Shown piece after piece: positions 13,772 through 25,500 of a DNA stretch of 64,000 nucleotides. The notes under the pieces are model-generated. The model was not told the origin of the DNA. It searched no databases and saw only the letters and a program-made list of their open reading frames with translations. The stretch is from Kudoa neothunni (Eukaryota > Cnidaria), in contig OZ199839.1 of NCBI GenBank assembly GCA_964304625.1, forward strand, positions 3,224,001 through 3,288,000. The letters run 5' to 3'. Position 1 is the first letter of the stretch, and every line of letters begins with the position of its first letter. Position numbers and translations under genes: made by a program.

Positions 13772-15417
13772 AAAGACATAGCTATGCATTTAAATATTTT
13801 TGGAACAACAACATACTGAATGTTCGGGTGAAAGTATCTTCTGATGGAGAAATACACTCTTTAACCATCAAATACACAATTTATGGAAACAATCAAACTC
13901 CAAATGAGCTACAAAGCAGTAACATCAATGTTGAATGTAAAAACAATGAATGCGCCTTCGAGGTGGAAAATCTGGACTTTGAGATAGATCACACGATAAA
14001 GTTGTTTTCTATGCGACTTGAAGATAACGTTCCACACAGTATAAAGAACGGTAATCAAATAATTTTAAAAAATAAAATCAATATTTGATAATGAAACTAA
14101 TATATATTTAGCTTGTGAATCTAAGGTCACACAAACACGTGAATCCAATCATGATGTTACAATAAATATAAAGAAAGATCCAAATGTTGTAGATTTAAGA
14201 GCAAGCTATTCAGTTACGGAAGTAGGATCTGGGGATAAAGAAATTATCGCAGAACAAAATAAACAGATAATCTGCATTGAAAATGAATGTAATTTCAAAA
14301 CACCCCCTATAACCCCTACCAAAAACTTTAATATTGTTCTAACATTACCGCCATGCAGTAGAAAGTTTAATTTGGTCGTTTCACAAGGTATTATCGAATT
14401 TTTCTTTCAACAAAGAATTTAATATATTTTTAGTCAATAGTGAATATACTCTCACTTACGATTATATAAAAGAAACCGACTCAACAGTTAAAATTGTGGT
14501 AGAATTAAAACTAAACATACCATATGAAATTATTAGGACCAATTGGAGTTTAAAAAGCAATGGAGGTTCGGAAACAATAAAGAATTTAGTAGAAACTCTA
14601 AAAATAATTAAAGAAAAGAAACTGTTTATATTTGAAATACAAAATGTAAAGCGTAATAACCGTTATGATATCGAAATTAGGTCCAATGACCTAGTAGAAA
14701 AAACCAGCCAAATTGTCATCCCACAGTGTAAACATTTTTTAACAAAATGTTAATGGTATTACTGATTATTTTATATATTTAGTAATAAGCAATTATCAAA
14801 TATCCATGACATGGGTTAATGCTCAAGTTTCAATCACTTTAGTCTTTGAAGAAGCTGTGGAAAGGTGTAGAACAAAAATTGAGAGCAAAACAGTGGAAAA
14901 AACATCAAGAAAAGTTTCTGATACTAACGTAGAGTTGTTTGATGTTGAGTTTAATTGTGCCGACAAAGTTTGCAAAACTTCGTTAGAAGGGTTAGACAGA
15001 TATGTTGATCACAGCATTAAAGTGGTGTCTGGTCTATTTAAAGATCCAGATCCAGTTCTCGTTGAAGGAGGTATTTATTCGACTGGTTTCAATAATAAAA
15101 TGAACGTTTTAGACTCGTGCGCATTCCAAATCGAATATAAACACAATGAAGATAAGATCACAAGGGTTATTTTTAAATTAGAAGAAGAATTTGATAAAAT
15201 TTTGTTGAAATGGTATTTACTTGATACTCAAGACAAGCAGGTGAAGAGTTCGAACGACATATTTGAACAGATATCGTGTGATAATAAAGTATGCCAAATG
15301 GAGACCTTGGGAGAGCTGGACCAATTTAAAAATTATAAATTCATGTACGAATCTTTTCAACTAACTGGTGAGAGAATGTTGAAGATAGAAGGTAATAAAC
15401 TTAAACCACTTCAATAG
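13772..15417 (+). CDS. Modular FN3-like gene, duplicate copy (locus C')
   Basis: Five exons: 13772-14050 (279 nt), 14112-14387 (276), 14434-14727 (294), 14783-15070 (288) and 15113-15417 (stop TAG). They align one to one with the last five exons of locus C: same lengths to within 3 nt, same phase-1 junctions, introns of 42-61 nt at identical positions, and clear protein similarity (DTQDKQVKSSN versus DTQGNQVKSSN; VEKTSQIVIP versus VEKTNQVYIP). Counterparts of the first three locus-C exons were not found upstream, where a mariner relic sits, so this copy is either 5'-truncated or begins elsewhere. All five exons are open, suggesting constraint. Function as for locus C: unknown, probably extracellular. 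Confidence 0.65.
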
Positions 15418-17389
15418 ATGAGTTAAGAATAACTATTATTTATTATTATCGATTATGAATTCAATTAATAATTGATTTCATCCATCCTTATATCAAAAAT
15501 ATGAATACTCCTTGATTGATACTTAATTATGGCTGTTATTATATGTATTACTAACTTCACTCACCAACTTGCATTTATATTGTTTTGTCTATTTGGTCTT
15601 CATTAATAAATTTTTAATTTTCATTAATTTTCAATTCACATAAAACTGAGAAATATTTTAAATTAAATCCATATTCTATTACTAAAATATCTATGTGGAC
15701 ATTAAATATTTTTATTAAATATGTTTTCTAAGTGGAATGACGATGATGTTTGTACGTAATTTTGTTGATGGTCCCAGGGGTTTACGTATTATCTATCGGT
15801 CACTTACTGTATTTTATCTTATTTTCAATATATTAATTTAATCGTTCAAATCTATATAGTATATGAAGATTACAAACTTTTTAAAATGTAATCACGTTAC
15901 TTAAAACTTTTAAAAATCGTCTTGGCGAATTACATTTAAATTATTGATTAATTAAATTTAATAGGTTTAAAAATTGAGTCCAATAACAGAGATTTAGGTA
16001 AAATATAATAATTCCGCATTCTATCTCTAGGATTTGTCAAATCCGTCATTTTGAAGTTCTTTAAAATACTCCCAGCTGATACCATATCTAAAAATGGAAC
16101 TAAACATGTTTAAATATTTAAAAAAATAGTGAATAAGGATCACTTACATCAAATTCGAATCTTTTAGCTGGTTTCGAGTTAATTTTCCCACGATTTTAAA
16201 GGTTAATTAATTTTCAAAATTTCATTTTATTGTCCTTTGTTCAAAAATATTTATATTACTTATTTCAATTCGGAAAAATTTTTCGTTCATTAAAAATGCA
16301 ATGGTTCAGAAAGATAACCACGTCATGCTTTAAAAGCGTAAGTTGCTCTTAGTACAGTACCTCATCTTCGAAGTCATTGTTAGTTTAAACCTCATTTTAT
16401 TTTTGAACGATTTGTTTAGTAATTGTAAGATTTTTTGAATTTGTCGAAAGAAAGTGATTAATGTTTCTTTATTTTAAATTCTCTATAATTAAAAAATTCC
16501 AGTAATGTTTTAGGATCGTCAATTATTTGTAATGATCTATTACTTTAATATCACCTAGGCCTATTTCTGTACTGGTTTCTGGTGTTGTGTCGAGTACCAA
16601 AAGTTAATTGAGCTCAACGATTGTACGGCAGCATTTTCCATCTGGGAGTGAAAATTAAGGATTTGGAGGGGATAGATTGGATCATGACTGGAAATAATTT
16701 TTGAGAAATTTTTATAAATTGTTGATTTTTCAATATGTAGATGAAAAAACCTTAATGTATACATCGTTTTTTTCTTAGTTGAATTAATGCTCATTTTTCC
16801 TTTTAATATGATGCAGGAATATTTTACGATACGCGTTTAATTCAAAATATTGATGAATTAAATTTTTATTTGATTAACTTAGAAATGATCCTAATATTTA
16901 AACGTTAAAAAGTAAAAAATAAAAAGATAATTTATTTTGTAAACAAATTTAAAAATACTCAAATTTTTATTTATCTACGTCTTATCATATATAGAAGTGG
17001 ATATGGTAGTGTATATAGAGGGGTGCGGATTTCATTTTCTCGTCAAAAGGAGGAGCAAGTCCGATTTGAATTGGGATGCGGTGTTCTATATGCTCCAATG
17101 TATAATTAAAATCATTTCTTTTTAATTTATCTCAAATTGATAAATAACTTTTTTTATTTCTATTATGAACCTGGATTGTTAATTTTAAAATTATGAATTA
17201 AGTAAATAACGCGTTTTTAATGAAACATAAGGTCGCGGGATTAAGAATCATTAATTTTTTGGAAGCAAATTAAAACAATAAAATTTACTATTCCCCAATT
17301 TTTTAAATAAAAATATTAATGCTTTTAAAATATTAATTTCATCTGAGTGAAGTGGATTTTTCATACATTGAAATTAAATTTTAACGCAA
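15418..17389. other. Spacer with possible minus-strand exons
   Basis: No firm gene. On the minus strand a good donor/acceptor pair (GTAAGT at about 16150, TTTTTAG at about 16097) would join two short open pieces ending in a stop at 16027-16029, with C-terminal text YFKELQNDGFDKS. A further open minus frame lies at 16561-16794. I cannot connect them to a family. Confidence 0.25.
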
Positions 17390-19361
17390 CCCCTAGTTAA
17401 CTGGGAGGCAATTTTAAAGGATTCGAAAGAATTGGATACCAAAATGGAATTACAAACTGATGAACCATTGGTATGATTAACTGAAATTCTCAGGATTTGA
17501 ATAATGGGGAAATTTAGAATACAGAGTTGTTTATAAAAGCTTGGGATGTGGTTGTGTATCAAAAAAATGAAACTAGTAATTATATCATAAATACATATTA
17601 TTGCTTATTTAAAAATTAAGCGACGAAAGATATTCCCGAAACTCAACCTACCACAGAAGAAGATGACACGTAATTAACTTTTCGAAATATATTTTTGAAT
17701 GTTAACTTTGAAGGTTTTTAAAACAAATCAATCTACTCGATAAAAACATCATGAATGTTGGTGATAATCAAGATGTGCAAACAGTTAATATAAAAATGAA
17801 GACATTCACTTCGACCCAAGCATCGGAATCGTTATATTTTTCAAAACCGTTAGATGACAAGGATATAATGGATATTGTTGAAAATTCGGAAGAAATAGAC
17901 AAACCCAAAGAGACTCTGCAATCTACCTATGTAAGCTTAGATTTTTCTGCAACCGATTCCTCAGCGGAAAAAGAATCTGCAAGCAAAATTGTGCTAGCTG
18001 TGACTAAAAACAAACAAATAAGTACCCAAGTCGAAAAGTCAAATGTTATTGCGGGTGATGTGCTCGTGGTTAAAATATCAAACAGCTTAAGCAAAAAGTT
18101 AAATATAACATTCAGCCAAATTGTAAAAGTGGATCCTAACAGGAGGAATTTCAGATGTTGCACCTTACATAGTATAATCAATAAATATTCATTAAATAAA
18201 TAATTTATATTTATAGGTAAAAAGCTCACTTGGGAGACAAGTTATTGCTCCATATTGAGAGAGGTTACCTTGTCGAATACACTTACAAATTACACATGTA
18301 CGTGTAACCACACAACGAGCTATGCAATTATTTTCGATGTTTTCGATCAGGATTCCTCTGCAAATAAATATTATCAACACGAAGTATCGTTAATATTAAC
18401 ATTGATTTCCCTACTTTTCCTCGTCATTACAATAATTTGTATTTTGACGTCAAAGTAATTTGAAAAATATTCTTTATATGGATCGATTTAAATATTTTGT
18501 TGACAGAAATATTTTCAAAATGAGATCATTGGCCCAATTGTGGATGTGTGTCTCTATCTTCATGTTTCATCTTTCATTTATCTTTGGGAATATATTCAAC
18601 AATGTTCAAAGTTCTTGTTTTAATGTTGCAGTTTTTCTACATTATGCCCTTATGAGTCAATACTTTTCTTTATTTTTAAATTCGTTCTTACTGTTTAAAA
18701 ATCTTGTCCTCACGATGAAAAAAATAAGCTCAATAATTATGAATATAATTGCCTTTTTGATTATAGGTAAAAATTTATATTTATGTAATTTTGTAATGTT
18801 GTTATAGGGATTCCTCTGGCCATCGTAATGCTCTGCTGGAAATTTTATCGCAAATTTTACGTAAAAGATAAACAGTATTTTTTTTTCGTGATAACTAAAC
18901 AATTTTTATCTGAACTATATTATAGTTGTATACCGCATGGGCCCTTAAAACTGGCAACAATAACTATTCCTGGTGCGGCGATATTATTTTTCAATTTGAT
19001 AGTATTTGCGCTCGTTTTGAAGACGATATTCAGATCCGAATGCACAAAAAAGAAGAAAACCTCTATAAAACAGCGTGCAAAACAATTAATGTTCTTGTTT
19101 ACTTTGCTAGGTCTTCCTATGCTTCTTCAATTGTTGTCTTCGTTTGTTAAGAGTGATTTTATTATATTGGTTTCCAATATGATAAACACTTCGATTGGAA
19201 TTATCTTATTTTTCATTCTTATCGTTGGCAACAATGAGATGAGAAAGCATATTGCCTCATCATTCAGATCACGAACCACCACCAAAAAGTATCTAATGTC
19301 AAGTAGCAACCAAAAATCCGGCACAAGAATGATGTCATTTTCAACAAAAAATGTTTCATGA
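17390..19361 (+). CDS. Adhesion-type G-protein-coupled receptor (GAIN/GPS + 7TM)
   Basis: Firm exons: 17714-18156, 18217-18454, 18507-18766 and 18808-19361; introns 60, 52 and 41 nt. Probable upstream exons lie at about 17390-17470 and 17620-17669 (stalk). The first splice restores a full GPS motif: C-KKLT-W...C...CTCNHTTSYA, the autoproteolysis site of GAIN domains (cleavage before the Thr of the HT pair in known members). Then TM1 (SLILTLISLLFLVITIICIL), TM2-TM3 with HYALMSQYFSLF, TM4, an extracellular Cys (YYSCIPHGP) that can pair with the TM3 Cys, TM5, TM6 and TM7, and a 45-residue Ser/Arg-rich tail. Short for the family, with no recognisable N-terminal adhesion domain in the firm exons. 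Surface receptor; ligand unknown. Confidence 0.82.
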
Positions 19362-22300
19362 TAATTATTTGAATTTGAAATTAATTTAAGTAGTAGAATT
19401 AGTCGTTATTAATTATTATTATTGTTAGGATTTTTTCTCTTATATTAAATTTATATGCACTGAGAAAAACCTCCAATTTAATTGTTCTCAACAATTATTA
19501 CTAAATTCAACAACGGTCATTGCGCACTTTTTTGGGGATGGCAAAAAGGTACGCAATATCCATATAATTGCGCGCGCATGAAATATATAAAACTCAATCC
19601 TTTTCTTTAAAACGAACTGATTAATAATAATAATATGACCATCTTTCTAGATTTATTCAAACTTTAAAAGTTGAGAATTAAGGGCAAGCTTGATCGTCTC
19701 TGTGTATCTAGAAAGGTGTTCTTTCTGAATTAGTTTTCGATAAATTTTTCTTTTAAATCTAATTTTGGGAATTAAATTATAAACAGATTTGGATTTACCA
19801 AGGTTTCATTGGGTAAAAAAAGCAAAAGATGTACGTAAGAACCATGGCATATAGGGGTGTGCGCGTGTTTGGATTGAAGTTGTTATTTTACGTTTAATTT
19901 GATTTTGAAATTTACGATTTAATCTTATAAAATCGGCTATATTTATATTCATTTAAAAATTTTTAACAATGACGCAATTAGATATTATTACAGTTGAAAA
20001 ACGTAATGAAATATTTTTATAAAAAACGGGCTTAAAAATGTTAATTTTTAATTGTGAAGCAAAAAACATGATAACTAAATCCAAAAAATGCAATTTGTTC
20101 CAACATATTCGATTTTTAATATTATCATTTATGATATGAGGCCTGTGTTCAGAATTCAAAAAATTTTTACAATTAAACATAGTTGTCAGTAATCAATAAT
20201 GATGTTTTAGTTTATAAATTTTTTTAGCGGTTTTCTATAGCTAAATTTAAAAGATATGTAATTAATATTTGAAGATATATACCATCGGATTTTTTAAACA
20301 GTTGTTTCCCACATTATAGTGGTATTAATCTGTACGAAATTTATAATGAAAATTATAACACCTATAATAAATTTAATCAAAAAGGGTTAAACAGACATAT
20401 TTGATTTTTTTCTATTCTACTTATTTCATCATAATAATCCAAAAATAAGTGACAGCTAAATGTCTCATTGTAGTTTTTTTCTCAAATTGTTTACAGTTTA
20501 ATTCATTGACGTGAGTCTTATTTTCCTAAAGAAATATTATACTAGGAGTTACATAAAAATAAAATATTATGGATTTCAGGAAATGAAAAATAAAAATTCT
20601 TCTCCATACAGCCGTTAGATTGCGCAGACATAAAAACAAAACTTAGTAATATTTCGAAATTAATATAAAATGATTAATTTAAAAATAATGTTATACGCGA
20701 GAGTTATCTTTTTATTACATAATTTTAATATTTTATATAAGGTCTAACGAATTTGTTCATCCATTCGCACCTATATACACGTATCTTGCAAATTTTAAAG
20801 AATAAACACTTTAGTTTATTATTTATCAATAAAAATTGATTTTAATAGATTCATTAAATCGAAAGGAAATAAAATTTAATTATATTATTTTTACTGATTG
20901 TTGTTGGTTAGATTCTTCCAAGATTTTATTGGATCACGTATCTTTTAATCATCAATTAGATCGTTCATATTAGTCTCTCAGAGATATATGCATCAAATAA
21001 ATCAATTTGTATTTAATGATTTAGCTCACAATTTTCTATATAAAATATTTAAATCTCATCCACATTTTTAACATTATCCATTTGTCGTGGTTACATCAAT
21101 AACATTAAATATAATAAAACTATTTTTTAATTTAATCAGCAATTAAAATTCTGCTGTAATGAAGAAATTTACTCTTTATTTTTATTATTATCTATTTTAT
21201 GCAATAAAATAGAGTTAATTTAACCCTTAAACAATCTAATAGTAAAAGCATACATTCAGGTGTTATCATTATAGTTTTTAATCTACGTACAGTGACCAAC
21301 AATTGTAGTTTAAAATCAATGAACCTACTCAGATTTAAATAACAACATGTAATCCTGTAAGGAAACCAAAGTACTAATTAATTTGTACACGTGAATAAAA
21401 TTTTCAATTATAAAAATATTTCTATTTTTCTGTATTGACTATTAGTTCAATTTTTGCTGTTTAATAAATTAATCCTGTATCATTTTTATTAATATAAAAA
21501 TAGAAAAACGTGGTGTCAAAGTTTAATTTCGTTCAACTTCTTTAACATAAAAATCACCAAATAATGATACACTTTGATTTTGAGATATTGTTAAATTTAA
21601 TGGTTGCTAAAATTAGTGCTCAATATCCATTTTTTAGCATCTATAAAAAAGATTTTCAATAAATAACTCCAAATGTTTCTTTAATAGCATATAAGATTTA
21701 TAAGCTAGAACTGCATTTTAGAAAACGCCAAAATAATGACACACAATGAAAAGTGGGAAATATCCACCTATGCAATAACCGTTGTTGACTGTATAGTAGT
21801 TGTGTTTGCATCATTTTATGTTTTAGTAAATTATTTTTCATAATTTTTTCCTGAATCTTCGGTTAATATAAAAATTACGCGTTATATCACATTTTAGAGT
21901 AAATAACTACCGAATGTACATGTATAACATAGTTAAACTAATATTCGCCCTTGGGGGAATCAGAATGTTTATATATCCCACAAGTGTAATTAAAAAGAAA
22001 ATACTGAATGTAAGTGGCGATTGACATGGTAAATAATATTCAGATGACACTAGTTTTGACTATATTTAATAATTTCTCGCCCTATGAGCGAAGCGATGGA
22101 TCAGAAATTATTAAATCTAGCAGATTCTAAAAAATTATATCTGTAAGCAGTTATTAAGTAATAGCTGCCAGGATTAAAAATGTCTAATGCACAAGCGTAC
22201 ATGTCATTTTGGGTTAAATTTTACCGTACCAATAGCCTCTGGAAATCAATATTCAATTATTTTTAACAGTGAGTTAATATATTCCGGATTTATGCAAAAC

Positions 22301-22576
22301 TTCAACTAATTTACGCCGAAGAGTCTGAAATCACCTACGGTATTCCCGATTGCCCTCTATATCTTAATTTTAATATATAAAACTACTGATAATTTCACGC
22401 GTTGAATACAATGGATAAATCACTCAAATTTTGAATCATAACGTCTAATTAATTATATTTATTTAATATTCAAATAATATATAATCAAAATAGCCTCTAA
22501 GGTTTTGTGCTGCCCCCAATGAAAATTATTCTTCCTTTTCCTTCAACTTTTCTCTTGTATATATGAGCTAGATAAA
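19362..22576. other. Long AT-rich spacer
   Basis: No gene or recognised transposon seen. The only clear structure is a hairpin at 22066-22128. Confidence 0.5.
22066..22128. repeat. Inverted repeat / hairpin
   Basis: ATTTAATAATTTCT and its complement AGAAATTATTAAAT are separated by a short GC-richer loop (CGCCCTATGAGCGAAGCG region). Could be a foldback remnant or a structured transcript; no further context. Confidence 0.5.
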
Positions 22577-25500
22577 TTAAAAAACATCAATTGAGATTTT
22601 AGGTTTTACGAGTATGACCCCCACGATAAATGCTACTGAGATTCCCACTAAAGAGGCTACAAAGAAGGTTAAGTAAGCACGTGTCTTTTTAAAATTGTTA
22701 TTTTCGTTTTCTTTGGTCACAGTCACTTCTACTTTTGCCTAAATAGTTATGAGAGAATAAATTGAAACTTTGTAAATAAAAACTTTTTTATGGAGCGATT
22801 TTTCATGTTTTAGGTCGGCAAATTTATCATCAAAATGCAAAGTTGCATCAACAACCATTTGAAATTGTTTCTCTGTGATAAAATTCATCTAAAAATAGTT
22901 TGTTATAGGGCTTAAATGCATTAAATTTTAACTCTTTGTATCTTTTCTACTCCTAACGCTATCGGCAAAACAATATTGATTGGATGATGATATGATATAT
23001 TAGTGAAATGGCACCTCAAATGGAAACAATACCCAAATGAACAGTTCTAAAGTCATTTAATATCATATATTTGAATTTTTAACAACCTTTTCGTTATCAG
23101 AAGTTTCACTACGCTGCTTTAATACAGGGAATTCATATATTTTCTAATTAAAAGTATATAGATATGCTTATGATAAAAATCTACTCCTTTAAGTAGATTT
23201 AAAACGGCTTGATTTCTTGAAAACCCATACAGGCGTTAACCCTGTAAGGTACACAAAAACGACTACATTCCAACGAACTTGGGGTCTTTTGGACCTCAGA
23301 TTTTTATTTTACGATAGTTAATAAAAAAACATTTCAAAACGTCATAAAAACTTTAAGAAATTTCTATATACAGAATTTTGAGAAAAATGTGATTCGTTGA
23401 GCCAGTTAATCCTACAAAATCCTATTCGGTAGGCTTATATAACGTTTTGTAGATTTTCGTTTAAATAAATCAACAATCTCTCGTATTACAGAGCAGTGGT
23501 TTTCAACCTTTTTGGAATTGCGGAACCCCAAAGAGATTAAAATTTTCAATCGAGCTTATTAACAAAAATAAAAGAGATAATATATATAAAATTAAGCCTT
23601 AATAAATAAAATACAAGTTTTAAAATTTGCACGCACGCTTACCAAAAAATAACAGAGGTAGTTTCTAAGTTTGTTTTGTATTCAAAATAAATAAAAACAA
23701 ATATGATATTTGTGGTTGGTGACTGTGTATTACATCTACAATATTTGGATATTTTTTGTCTCCATCTTAAAGCATTGAATCAAAAGCGATGACTTTTTGG
23801 ATATTGTTCATAAGCGAAAGAAGGCATAGCTCACTCACTTTCTGCTGTTTTAATTGCAACAGAACAATACGATCCCCGAAATCGCAAAATGCTTGCTATG
23901 CAGAAAATATTTAAAAGAAAAAGACGAAATGATAACAAAATTTAATGAAATTCGGGCTCTTGCATTCTAAAGCGAACTCAGATTCTTGAAGCACCGCTAC
24001 CAACAGCATTCAGTGAGATTTTAACAAATTAATAGGTTTTAAATCTTTATTATTAAAATTATTCTAAATTTAGGTATAGGTTATGAGAATAATAATTAAT
24101 TAAAATTGACAGAATTGTTTATATTCGACATCACTAAACATATCGGCAACATTTTTTAAATTTAGATGCCAATATCAAATTTTCATATGTATTCCTGCCG
24201 CGGGACTCAGGTTGAAAGCCACTGCTATAGAGAGAAATAAACATAAAAGAAACAAAAAAATTTGAATATCGAAACCAATAGATTTGTATTTTTAACACTA
24301 ATTATACTTACTCAAATAATAAAATCGACCAAAACATCCTCAAAACTAATACATCGTGTGTTTATTATTTCCTATTTTGACGAGTAAACATTTGCAGAAT
24401 CCTTTTTTAAAGTTTGATTCCATTATTTCGATTTCTTAGGGACAATATGAATCGGATGTTCTAGTTACATTCTGATCCTTTGATTGTTAACAAATAATGG
24501 TTAGTAGAAACATAACAAATATCATGGTTCATTTTATTGTCCAGCGAGCTTGTACGAAGTGTTATATTAGCTTGCCGATTTGACTTAGGAAGGATTAACT
24601 AGCCCAATGAATCATCATTTTCTCATAATTCAGCCGGTAGAAATTTCCTAAAATTTGCGTGGCATTTTTAAATATTTTTTTATTAACTATCGTAAAATAA
24701 AAACCTGGGGTCCAACAGATCCCAAGTTCGTTGGAATGTAATTTTTTAGTTCAATGTGAAATTTTGTTAATTTTTTTTAAAGTTTAGTAAGTTGTAAATG
24801 CCGTAATTTCATGGAAATAACATGAATTTCAAGTGTTTCGAAAGAATAAGTTACATTACAATCAATTTAAAACTACTTTGAGATCCAAAATACCCCAAGT
24901 TCGTTAGAGGGTTAATCTTCAAAATGTTTATTACTTTTCAAAAAACTCGTTATGGATTGCATTCATTCATTTCATATTAAATATTCTCATAGGTTTAACT
25001 TCTAGAATAGACAGATAATAATTAATACATATTGAGTTATTTTGTATTATATTTTTATCTTTGTTATGATCCAAATTACTCTATTATATCATAATGAAAT
25101 CATTTATTCATATTTTACGTAATTATAACATATTTTTGATGGTTAGAGCATTTTTGTTAGGAAAAAATGCCTTAATATTAATAAACAGGGGGTATATAAT
25201 CATATTTTTATTGGAATCAGATTCTGTGAATAAAATTATACGCAACTGTATCAGTAGGGTTATAATTGTGCGTTTATTACTTTTGGAAGTGGTTTGGTGA
25301 GAAATAAACAATCAAGCGTTGTACTAACCTCCTAGATATAATTAAACATATGATGTACGATCATTAATATACGTTGATCCCAACCAAATAAGCAAAATGT
25401 ATTTGTTTACGAACCAACGGAATCGTAAAATCCACGTAGCCAGAGCTGGTAGGATGAGACTTTTTAATGTTCTTCAACTTTATTCATAATAAATAATATT

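Noticed and set aside
25123-25311. Short plus and minus frames as separate small genes
   Set aside because: The minus frame is an exon of the integrin alpha gene; the plus frame is its shadow.
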